A stretch of 64,000 bases of DNA, from the NCBI RefSeq assembly GCF_029502005.1, contig NZ_JAMQOT010000003.1:1-64000 (forward strand). The letters are read 5' to 3'. The notes beneath the pieces are model-generated. The model was given only the letters and a program-made list of their open reading frames with translations. It searched no databases and was not told the origin of the DNA. Source of the stretch: Natrinema salsiterrestre (lineage in GTDB: Archaea > Halobacteriota > Halobacteria > Halobacteriales > Natrialbaceae). The position numbers were made by a program, and so were the translations under genes. Below, piece after piece: positions 26,255 to 34,090 of the stretch; the stretch's first letter is position 1; every line of letters starts with the position of its first letter.

Positions 26255-27433
26255 TTAGTCCGTCTCGACTCCTGGGAGACGGTTTGCCACCGCGGCCAGT
26301 TGTTCGCCGCTGACGCTGTAACTGAACAATAACGCAAACACCGGCCCGGCCGGTGCTCGGTATCTGAAGCTGGCATCAACGAACGTCACCGCACAGACTG
26401 CTACGATCATTACGAGCGGCGTCACCCACATCTGGAACAACACGATTCGCTGTCGGTAGAGACGGAGACAACCGACCACGCTGCCGACGAGCAACACCGT
26501 CAGCCACATCGTGTTCCAGACTTTCCACTCACTCTGGAAGGCACCCTCTATAACTGGAATAAAGAATGCACCAACTCGGAGGAACGTGATGATGACTATA
26601 TGTTCGAAATTCCGTAGAATAAACATGAGACTGGACGACGACTCCACGACGGCGTACTCATGCTGAATTGGATAGGGAGCGTTTTGTGGGGGGCTGAACA
26701 CCGCTCCTTGCGCGTACAGTCCCCGGACAAGTGGGAACCAGTTTTCGACACTCAACAGGACGACGGCACCGAGCAGCAAAAACAGGCCAACACTGAGACG
26801 CCGACTCGGGACGAGATCGAACCGCTCGTAACGGCCGAACGAAACCATATCGTACAACAACCAACCGGCGACAATCGGCGCACCGAACGGGCGCGTTACT
26901 GCGAGCCAAAGACACGCTCCGTAGACGGCCAGTCGAGTGCGTCGTGTCGGGTTCTGCTGGAACCGTACAAGCGCCCACAGAGCTAGCGTAAGGATGAATA
27001 CGAACAGGATATCAGACAGGACCGTCCGCGTCCATCGAAACGTATCATACAGCAGTGCAAACGACAGTCCAGCTACGAGTGCCGTCCGCAAGTCAAAGAC
27101 TCGCCGTGCTGTATCGAACACCAATACCGAGGCGAGTGACACCAGCAGAATTTGGACAGCAACCCACGCCGGCCCGACATGACCCGGGAGTATTTCGGTT
27201 AGACAAAACGGCACCAGAAACCCGATTTTATAGATCAGTGTACCCAAGTGCTCCGGACCGGTCTGGCAAATGCTCAGATATTTTGAGGTGTCCGGTGGTG
27301 TAAAGTATACTAACGACCCGTTTCTTATAGATGGAACGAGCCAATGGACGAGATTAATCACGAGTGCGATGATAAAAACACTAGCATGGGCTATGATAGT
27401 TGATACGTATCGGTTTCGAATGGGTTCCACCAC
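26255..27433 (-). CDS. Polytopic membrane glycosyltransferase-like protein (GT-C type)
   Basis: 392 residues from GTG at 27433. About nine to eleven membrane helices; the first outer loop carries TPPDTSKYLSI with an acidic residue, and DTFRWTRTVLSD and WLAVTRPFGAP loops recall ArnT/PMT-like (GT39/GT83) glycosyltransferases using lipid-linked sugars. The frame is open to 27490, but a TATA box at 27458-27466 lies inside that extension, so the GTG at 27433 or 27430 is favoured. The neighbour at 24561 is its decayed paralogue. Confidence 0.65.
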   Translation of the reverse strand: MVEPIRNRYVSTIIAHASVFIIALVINLVHWLVPSIRNGSLVYFTPPDTSKYLSICQTGPEHLGTLIYKIGFLVPFCLTEILPGHVGPAWVAVQILLVSLASVLVFDTARRVFDLRTALVAGLSFALLYDTFRWTRTVLSDILFVFILTLALWALVRFQQNPTRRTRLAVYGACLWLAVTRPFGAPIVAGWLLYDMVSFGRYERFDLVPSRRLSVGLFLLLGAVVLLSVENWFPLVRGLYAQGAVFSPPQNAPYPIQHEYAVVESSSSLMFILRNFEHIVIITFLRVGAFFIPVIEGAFQSEWKVWNTMWLTVLLVGSVVGCLRLYRQRIVLFQMWVTPLVMIVAVCAVTFVDASFRYRAPAGPVFALLFSYSVSGEQLAAVANRLPGVETD

Positions 27434-27455
27434 TACATTTGCTTTTTGCGATGTG

Positions 27456-27468
27456 CTATTTATAACTT
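27456..27468 (-). promoter_or_regulatory. TATA box for the GT-C gene
   Basis: AAGTTATAAATAG on the minus strand, centred about 29 nt before GTG 27433; this spacing suggests a leaderless start and argues against the longer frame. Confidence 0.55.
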
Positions 27469-27482
27469 CGGCTGAATAGTCG

Positions 27483-27499
27483 CACCTCACTCTGAGGTG
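27483..27499. repeat. Short inverted repeat upstream of promoter
   Basis: CACCTCA, three bases, TGAGGTG: a perfect 7-bp inverted repeat about 20 bp upstream of the TATA box of the GT-C gene. The place and symmetry fit an operator, but no regulator is known. Confidence 0.35.
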
Positions 27500-28014
27500 A
27501 TATTTATTTTATACTTTTGGATATCAATGCTTGAGAGTTGACCGATGCTTAGCTTGAAACGTCCTATCTGACACTCTATCTGGAGTGTAGCTATGAGACA
27601 GCGCTCTCAGAGAACGGTTACTTTGCCGCCTGTCTGATCAAGTCTGCTATTTTTGGTCAAACATCAGGAGATCCCCTGGGCTTGCTCTTACAGACCAGAC
27701 TCCTCAACAAGGTTCGCATAATCATCAACAAGAGAAGATTGCAAATAAAAAGCCCAAGTCCAATGAAAACTCTCAATCAACAGCGGCGATTCCTCAAATA
27801 CTAACCGGACAACTTATATAATTATACTTGTTGTTTCTATCAGGTCATCACCCATCCGAATTCTAATCTCCTCCAGTTGAGACTGCCACCGGTCAGTCGC
27901 GGGTATATACTAGAAGACAGTCAGAACGAGAAATTGTGAGGCTTCTCGTAGTTGATGCCAATCGGATAAGACATACGATAACACAATAATCTGGATAACC
28001 AGGGCGAGCGGCAA
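27500..28014. other. Spacer without a recognisable gene
   Basis: AT-rich and interrupted by stops in all frames. I see no RNA gene, promoter or repeat that can be supported. It borders the HsdR relic. Confidence 0.5.
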
Positions 28015-28834
28015 TTCCCATGCTACCAGTGAGGCAATTGAGCGTATCAGCACTCACCCGGAACGCCGTGAGTTCAAGCAGCATTTCGGCCGTCTGCAAA
28101 ACCTCTACGAGTCGGTGGCTCCCGACGGCCGGTTCATCACCGAGGGGATACAGAACGAGTACAAGCGGCTGAGTCGGATTCACGTCGGATTCAAGTGCAC
28201 GTCTGGCGGTACGGACGATCCCGAAGAACAGATGCGCGAGAAGACTCGCAATATCCTCGCAGAACACGTCGACATTGGCGAGATAAAACGAGATTTTCCC
28301 CACCTATAGGCTCGGTGAAGAATATCTGGAAGACGTCGATGGGGTCGAAAACCCGTCGTGAAGGCCTCACAGGTCGCTCATGCGACACAGGATCACCCCA
28401 CCGGCTGATGGATCAGAACCCCAGGTGCAAACGCCTGAGCGAGCATGTGACTGATATTGTCGAAGATTGGCAACAGGGCAATCGAACCGATCCAGAGGCG
28501 CTCGAGGCCCTCAAGCGAGCCAAAGAGGACCTCCTCCAAGTCGAAAGTGAGACTGAAGAGCGGGGATGAACAAGGCTGAGTTCGCCATCTACACACACTT
28601 GACCGAGGAAACTCCCGACACTATCGAAACGCCGAGGACATCGTTGAAGCGTTTGACGAACGAGTCGATCGTGACTACCTGGGGTGGAAAACGAACCAGC
28701 GCACTGTCAGTGAGATCGAGCGTATTCTACTGGACACTCTGGTCGTCGAGTATGATCTTGGCGTACTGATTAGCGATGATGATCAGTTCATCGACGCCGT
28801 CCGTGGCTATCTGCTCGAAAATCATGCTGAAACG
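28015..28834 (+). pseudogene. hsdR: Type I restriction HsdR subunit, C-terminal relic
   Basis: Only the helical C-terminal region remains, in several frames: THPERREFKQHFGRLQNLYE and QMREKTRNILAEHVDIGEI, then LGEEYLEDVD, then LSEHVTDIVEDW and FAIYTHL, then EDIVEAFDERVDRDYLGWK and FIDAVRGYLLENHAE. These are the order and spacing of HsdR helical tails. The motor and nuclease domains, HsdM and HsdS are missing. At least three frameshifts are present, so the restriction system is lost. Confidence 0.7.
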
Positions 28835-29544
28835 CTTACCGGCGAAGTCGACCTGCTCGATGATTCAGTTAGCTATGAGGTCTGCCGGAGTAAGGAAGCT
28901 ACCGAGCCGCGGATCGACGTCGATATCCGTGGTGTGAGGGTGGTGCTTCCAGACGATTCGTCGGACAATCCCGAAACGCTACCCGTCGAGAACGCAGCAT
29001 GGGTCCTCGAGAAGAAACAGAAATACGAAAGGTATCGTGAGCAGGTTCCTGACCGTCGCTTCGAAGTCGGGGAGACGTTTCCTTATATGGACGACCTCAT
29101 GAAATCGTAGTCGAACAGCGACCCAGCTCAGAAGTTACTGACGGCGGGTTCTGCCTTGCCGAGCATCATGTCGAGCAAACGTCGGTGAAGCGCGGTCTCG
29201 AGACACTCTATCAACGGAAAGCCCGCCAGATATTCGAGGAACAAGCGGACCATTATGTGGCTGAGATGGACATCGAGTACGAGGAAATCGAGGTTCGAAA
29301 TCAACGCACCAAACGGGGCAGTTGCTCAACGACGGGGGCACTCGGTCTCAATTGTCGGCTGATGATGGCCCCACCAGATGTGATTGACTACATCGTTATC
29401 CACGAACTCGCTCACCTGCGGGAACAGAGTCATACAAGCGCATTCTGGTCATTCGTCGCTGAACATGACCCCAGCTACGAAGAACATGCCGAGTGGCTGG
29501 AAGAGAGCAGTACCAAACTCATCTTCTCTCACGAAGATCTCTAA
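28835..29544 (+). pseudogene. YgjP-like (DUF45) metallopeptidase, frameshifted
   Basis: The full family length of about 235 residues is present: VSYEVCRSKEATEPRIDVD, AAWVLEKKQKYERYREQ, RFEVGETFPY, then a one-base shift near 29088 and PHEIVVEQRPSSEV, RNQRTKRGSCST and the zinc motif VIHELAHLREQ (His, Glu, His). Such genes often accompany type I restriction operons. The N-terminal part is in frame with the HsdR relic, which suggests the HsdR stop was lost. A frame from 29185 alone would still encode the zinc site. Confidence 0.72.
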
Positions 29545-29606
29545 GGGTTGCAATCTGCTCTGTCCCATGTCCTCCAGGGGTCGAACGTCGACAAAATCTG
29601 ATCCCG

Positions 29607-29645
29607 GATTTTGCACACCGATTTCGAGTCGGGGTGTGCAAAATC
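29607..29645. terminator. Perfect 13-bp inverted repeat, hairpin
   Basis: GATTTTGCACACC at 29607-29619 and GGTGTGCAAAATC at 29633-29645 form a 13-bp perfect stem with a 13-nt loop. It overlaps the stop codon of the minus-strand gene at 29644 and lies downstream of the metallopeptidase relic, so it could end transcripts from both sides or bind a dimeric protein. Confidence 0.55.
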
Positions 29646-29994
29646 AACCCCGAGCCGGGACGATCGTCGTGACGATCACGCCGGCCACCAACTCCGATCG
29701 GTCGCTCTTTATATGGGCTCGAGATTCCATTTTGCGGTCCTTGTCTTGCTCGATGTCTTCTATGTGATCGAGGTCACCGCGAACGCGAAACCAGTACAGT
29801 CCTGCATTGTCGGGAAGGAATCGCTCAGCGTGGCCTGGTGTCACGTAGACGGTGTTCGTGGCCTCATCGACATGATGGTGGTATCCCTTGCCGTCTGTTC
29901 CGAGATAGACGTAGTAGCTTCCTGATTGCTTGAGGACGATGTCGTCCTGTTGTGCATCCGAAATCGTTTCGTGTGTAGTAGTCGTAGTTGACAT
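29644..29994 (-). CDS. Hypothetical acidic protein, 116 aa
   Basis: Starts MSTTTTTHETISDAQQDD. The centre has a beta-rich pattern SGSYYVYLGTDGKGYHHHV with YVTPGHAERF and LYWFRVRGDLDHIEDIEQD. No known family is recognised; the His-rich loop may bind metal. The in-frame upstream ATG at 30012 would add six residues. The stop codon lies inside a perfect inverted repeat. Confidence 0.65.
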   Translation of the reverse strand: MSTTTTTHETISDAQQDDIVLKQSGSYYVYLGTDGKGYHHHVDEATNTVYVTPGHAERFLPDNAGLYWFRVRGDLDHIEDIEQDKDRKMESRAHIKSDRSELVAGVIVTTIVPARG

Positions 29995-30152
29995 TGCTGG
30001 TTGCTCCAGCACGGGGTCGGTGCTGTAACACCGGCCTCAGATTCTCTGAGGCGTCCCGTGCTCATTCGACAGTATGTGCCGCCACCACTTAACCCTTAGG
30101 ACCTATGGTTTGTGGAGTAAGGGTCAAATACAAGGCCATCGTCCATTTAGAC

Positions 30153-30398
30153 ATGAGCGTGATAACTACCAACCGAGATTCAATGCTTGACGAAGAAGAT
30201 CTCGGGCCGGCCGACGAGAAGTTGCTTGATATGCTGAATGAGGGGCGTGTCACTGCGCCTTTTGTCGCTGAAGAGACTGGATATAGCTTGCAGTATGTTC
30301 GTGACCGTCTCGGCCGGCTCGTGGAACACGGCAACGCGGTCAAAGTGTATGAGGGACTCTATGAACTCGTGGACGATCCACGCGAAGAAGTAGAGTAA
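30153..30398 (+). CDS. Winged-helix DNA-binding protein, small
   Basis: 81 residues from MSVITTNRDS; an ATG at 30183 (MLDEEDLG) is an alternative start. The fold reads as a wHTH: ADEKLLDMLNEGR (helix 1), VAEETGYSLQYVRDRLGRLV (helix-turn-helix), then a two-strand wing (AVKVYEGLYELV). It resembles the PhiH1-repressor-type regulators of haloarchaea. It faces the AglB gene on the same strand, 400 bp upstream. Confidence 0.75.
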   Translation: MSVITTNRDSMLDEEDLGPADEKLLDMLNEGRVTAPFVAEETGYSLQYVRDRLGRLVEHGNAVKVYEGLYELVDDPREEVE

Positions 30399-30796
30399 GG
30401 GTCGACGAATTTGATCCCGTTAAACGGTAGTACAAAAATAGTCTCAGCGACGCGCTGGAATCAAGAAGTCCTATTGAACTGAAAGTGCTAGGCACAGTAG
30501 GTGAACCAGGAGGTCTTTCACTGGATTCTCGCCAGCCGCCTCATCTGACAGGAGCTGGTGATCAATATCGCAGTCGATGTATTCCCTATAATGTAGTTGT
30601 GTTAACAAAGCAATTTGTATTTTCACTTTCTATATCTGTCTAAACAGAAGACGACTCCACAGGACCAATTATGAAGGAAATACATCGTGATCTATAGGAA
30701 ATACTGATTCATAGATCACAGACAAAATGTGGTTTGCAGGGTGATTACCTGTTCGGAACGAAAGCATGATAATTCCCTGCACTTACGTGACGGACG
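30399..30796. other. Long leader region before the AglB gene
   Basis: AT-rich spacer. It holds a possible 51-codon minus-strand frame (listed separately) and a TATA-like stretch near 30629-30637, but no confident promoter for the plus-strand gene. Confidence 0.45.
30471..30626 (-). CDS. Possible 51-aa protein, unknown
   Basis: GTG at 30626 opens VKIQIALLTQLHYREYIDCD and the frame runs on through HQLLSDEAAGENPVKDLL to a TAG at 30471. The acidic, ordered helix pattern is better than chance for this AT-rich spacer, but length and lack of a known family keep it tentative. It could be the 3' relic of a longer gene. Confidence 0.28.
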   Translation of the reverse strand: MKIQIALLTQLHYREYIDCDIDHQLLSDEAAGENPVKDLLVHLLCLALSVQ

Positions 30797-33250
30797 ATGT
30801 CTACTGACGGCGACTCGGGCGATATCGCAGACGCGACGACATTGTTCCTTGAGGAACGGGATGACGGCGACTGCGTGCTCGAGGTCGTCTTGGAGGTTGA
30901 CGCTGAACATAAGACATGGACCTTCGACGACGTCGATCTCGATTCGGGAACGTTCGGGGAACTCGTCTCGCGTGGCATCGTCACGAAGGTCGACGGTGCG
31001 TATCAGGTCGCGGAGCCAGCAGTCGTCGAATCGGTGCTAACAGGCGAGGATCTCGAGGCCCCCGTGGACGATACCGGGCCCGCGATCGATTTCGATCAGT
31101 TCTGGAACGGCGTCGATCTCCGGACTTTCACGGCACTTCTGGGAGCCCTACTGGTAGTCGCAGCGGCTCGGATGACGGCCTTTCGGTCGGTGTTCCAGCA
31201 GGGCTACGTGGTCTCTCCGGGGAACGATCCCTACTACTTCCGGTACTGGATGGAAGACCTGCTCGCGAAATCGTCGGGACCGACGGACGTCGGTGTTCTC
31301 ACGGAGTCGTCGGGTGGGCTCTTCGGGACGCGACCGCTCGCACACGCGACCAATTGGTTCCTCGCCGAACTCCTCGGGGGCGGGCAGGCCGCCGCCGATA
31401 CGGTCGCGGCGTGGCTCCCAGTCGTCGCCTCGGTCGTACTCGGCGTTGTCGTCTACAAGTGTACCGTCTTGCTCACTCGAGACGTTCGCGTCGGGATCGC
31501 GTCGGTCCTCGTCTTCGCAGTGACGCCGATTCACGCCGTCTACACCGGGCTCGGATTCATCGATCATCAGCTCCACCAGTACCTCTGGCTCGGGATCACG
31601 CTCCTGACGCTGACGTGGCTCGCCGTCGATTTACAGCGGCGACTCGAGGGTGGACTGAGCGAGGCCGCAGCCGTTCGGGAACACCTCCAGTCGTCTGCAA
31701 CGTGGGCAGTCGCCGTCGTCTTCGGCCTCTCAGTCGCGGCCGGAATACACAGTTGGGGCGGCTCGCCGTTGTTGCTGATCCCGCTCGCGGCGTACGTCGC
31801 GCTCCGGGTTGCGGTGGACGCTCGAGCTGGCGTCTCGCCGGCGCGTGCGAATCTGCCGCTGCTCGCTGGTCTGGTACTCGGGAGTGCGCTCTCGCTGGCC
31901 CTCCACCACCGCTGGGGCTGGCACGCCGAGTTCGTTTCGACCACGCCGGCGCTTGTACTCGGCGGGTCGATCGCCGTGGTCGCGCTCGGCGAACTGTGGC
32001 GGCGGCTCGACGCTCATCTCGGTGGGTTGCTCGCGCTCGAAGCCCTCGTTGGAGCCGGCGGTCTCTACGCCTTCCAGCGGCTCCAGCCAGAGGACTGGGC
32101 GGAAGCGATGACCCGCGTCGACGACCTGTTTTTCCGCGAAGGGGCCACCGAGACGGCCTCGCTGTTCGCTACGGAGTACGCCGTCTTCTTCGGGCCGATG
32201 TACCAGCTCGGGATGGGATTCTATCTCGGGCTCGTTGTGCTCGGCTGGGTCGCGTGGGTCGCGTTCCGTCGGTACGAACCCGGCTGGTTGCTCGTCGGGA
32301 CGTATACCGGGTATCTGCTCGTGCTGGCCGGGATTCAGGTCCGCTTCGCCGGTCAGCTCGCGATCCCGCTGGCCGTCCTCACCGGATTCGGGCTGGTGCA
32401 TTTGCTCGCAGTCGTCGATCTGGCCCGGACGCCGGTTCCGTTCCGTGACTCGGAGTCGTCCCTCGAGGGTGGGTCTCGAGGTGGTGCGTCGGTTGCGACA
32501 GACGGTGGCGGGAACCTCGAGCCCGCGATTTCGATCCCTGACGGCCGAAAAGTCGGCTACGTGCTCGGGGTCGGGCTCCTCGTATTCGGGCTGAGTCTCA
32601 TCTACGTGCCCGGATTGACGGCTGACACGACCTACAGTGATGGACAGGTCCAGGCAGTGAGTGCGATCGACGACCACAACGAATCGGCGAACCGGAGCTA
32701 TCCCGGGAACTACGTGCTCAGCGAGTGGGGCGACAATCGGATGTACAATCACTTGGTGAACGGTGAATCCCGGAGGTATGGATATGCGCAGAGCAATTAC
32801 GACGAGTTCCGGACGAGTACCGAGCCGGACGGCTGGTATAACAAACTCGGCAATCGAAGGGGATACGTCGTCGTAACCGCCACCGAGGGAGACGTCCCCG
32901 CCGACAGCGCGCAGGCCCTGTTGCTCGAGGAGTACGGCGCAGGCGGGAACGGAACTGACGGCCTCGCACACTATCAGGCGATTTCGATCGCGGACGATGC
33001 GGTGGCGTTCGCAGTGGTTCCCGGGGCGAAAGTCCCGGTACGTGGATCGGCTGGAGAGAACGTCACCGTCACCACCGAGGTGTCCGTGTCGGGTGAGACG
33101 TTCACCTACGAGCGGGTGGTTGCGGTGGGCGCCAACGGCCGAGCCACGGTCAGGGTCCCCTACGCCGGCGAGTACACGGTCGGCGATCGGACGGCGACCG
33201 TGGAGGAGGCGGACGTGTTGAACGGGCAGTCGGTGGCGCTCGAAGAGTAA
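30797..33250 (+). CDS. aglB: AglB/STT3-family oligosaccharyltransferase variant
   Basis: 817 residues. An extra N-terminal domain (1-95: WTFDDVDLDSGTFGELVSRG, VTKVDGAYQVAE) reads like a winged helix. About eleven membrane helices follow (110-560), with the first acidic loop SPGNDPYYFRYWMEDL (metal-binding Asp) and FIDHQLHQYLWLG. The outer C-terminal part has SEWGDNRMYNHLV where the usual WWDYG stands, so the acceptor-site motif is strongly changed. STT3 enzymes move glycan from a dolichol carrier to Asn of surface proteins. This is shorter than the haloarchaeal AglB of about 1000 residues and is probably a paralogue. Confidence 0.78.
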   Translation: MSTDGDSGDIADATTLFLEERDDGDCVLEVVLEVDAEHKTWTFDDVDLDSGTFGELVSRGIVTKVDGAYQVAEPAVVESVLTGEDLEAPVDDTGPAIDFDQFWNGVDLRTFTALLGALLVVAAARMTAFRSVFQQGYVVSPGNDPYYFRYWMEDLLAKSSGPTDVGVLTESSGGLFGTRPLAHATNWFLAELLGGGQAAADTVAAWLPVVASVVLGVVVYKCTVLLTRDVRVGIASVLVFAVTPIHAVYTGLGFIDHQLHQYLWLGITLLTLTWLAVDLQRRLEGGLSEAAAVREHLQSSATWAVAVVFGLSVAAGIHSWGGSPLLLIPLAAYVALRVAVDARAGVSPARANLPLLAGLVLGSALSLALHHRWGWHAEFVSTTPALVLGGSIAVVALGELWRRLDAHLGGLLALEALVGAGGLYAFQRLQPEDWAEAMTRVDDLFFREGATETASLFATEYAVFFGPMYQLGMGFYLGLVVLGWVAWVAFRRYEPGWLLVGTYTGYLLVLAGIQVRFAGQLAIPLAVLTGFGLVHLLAVVDLARTPVPFRDSESSLEGGSRGGASVATDGGGNLEPAISIPDGRKVGYVLGVGLLVFGLSLIYVPGLTADTTYSDGQVQAVSAIDDHNESANRSYPGNYVLSEWGDNRMYNHLVNGESRRYGYAQSNYDEFRTSTEPDGWYNKLGNRRGYVVVTATEGDVPADSAQALLLEEYGAGGNGTDGLAHYQAISIADDAVAFAVVPGAKVPVRGSAGENVTVTTEVSVSGETFTYERVVAVGANGRATVRVPYAGEYTVGDRTATVEEADVLNGQSVALEE

Positions 33251-33456
33251 TGGTCCACGGAGGTTACACTCACTGTTGCCAGCGATCCACAACTCGAGAA
33301 GGTCCTTGTTCTTGGATCCGTTTTCCGTCCCGCAGAACGATATTATAATTTCATCTAGCATAAAACTATGCTTCGCATATCTATAGTGATGGAATAGGTG
33401 GTTGAAAATGTGCTATAGCATGCTTTGATGCAACTCCCTTCAGCAGTGCTCTACAG

Positions 33457-33714
33457 ATGCGAAAGCGAGCCGAGTGGATGACGCGGGCCGACGATGAGAT
33501 CCTCGAGTATCTCGAAACCCACGGTGCTGGCACACCGAAATCTATTGCGGACGAAATCGAGCGGAACAACGACTACATCGGTACTCGATGTCGGATGCTC
33601 GCTTCGTACGGGCTAGTTGATCGTCCATCTCGAGGGTTCTATGTTCTCACCGAGTCAGGTAATGCGTATCTTGACGGTGAGCTCGATGCCAGTGGGCTTG
33701 AGGACGATCGATAG
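33457..33714 (+). CDS. Winged-helix regulator, PhiH1-repressor-like
   Basis: 85 residues, MRKRAEWMTRADDEILEYLE followed by GTPKSIADEIERNNDYIGTR (recognition helix) and a wing in GLVDRPSRGFYVLTE. This is the typical haloarchaeal PhiH1-like wHTH. It lies between the oligosaccharyltransferase and the ABC exporter on the same strand, so it may control the locus. It is unrelated in detail to the wHTH at 30153. Confidence 0.82.
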   Translation: MRKRAEWMTRADDEILEYLETHGAGTPKSIADEIERNNDYIGTRCRMLASYGLVDRPSRGFYVLTESGNAYLDGELDASGLEDDR

Positions 33715-34090
33715 AGTTGGTCTTACTGGTAGGTTCCTCGTGTCGATTACACTCCAGAAAGCCCCGTCTGGCTCGAAGTCGTCGGCGCTTCGCGCCGACT
33801 GTTCGAGGGATCTTCGACCCCTCGCTGGCTTCGCATCTCACTCCGTTGCGGTGCTTGGGTCGTCTCACAGATCGAGCCAGTCGCCTTTTTCAGTCCCACC
33901 GGCGGTTGTTTGATTGGCCAGTTCCAACAAGCCAGGAAATCCTGTTCGTATCTCATCACATAATTCTATTAGCAGTCAGAAGTGATGGTACTAAATCACA
34001 CCAGGGAACGCTTCCCTAAGCGTTCAACAATTCTCGTACCGACGAGATTATAACAGTCTGTTGGCGAGTATCGTGTAGTCAGCTATCGAT
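33715..34090. other. Spacer with GC-rich hairpins
   Basis: GTCGGCGC-TTC-GCGCCGAC near 33780-33800 and a second GAGGG/CCCTC hairpin near 33805-33825 follow the wHTH gene and could end its transcript. The next 150 bp resemble tails often seen between haloarchaeal genes. An ATTATAAC box near 34048 may serve the ABC gene, with a short leader. Confidence 0.45.

Noticed and set aside
27893-28303. 136-codon minus-strand frame
   Set aside because: Antisense to the HsdR relic, which explains the sequence on the plus strand.
29185-29544. Stand-alone 119-aa metallopeptidase
   Set aside because: Upstream sequence carries the missing N-terminal half in another frame, so a frameshifted pseudogene is the better call.
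31730-33361. Minus-strand open frame of 543 codons over the AglB-like gene
   Set aside because: Antisense shadow; the plus-strand product has membrane helices and family motifs.
33778-33850. Tandem GC hairpins considered as a CRISPR-like or repeat array
   Set aside because: Only two unlike hairpins, no regular spacing; at best a terminator.
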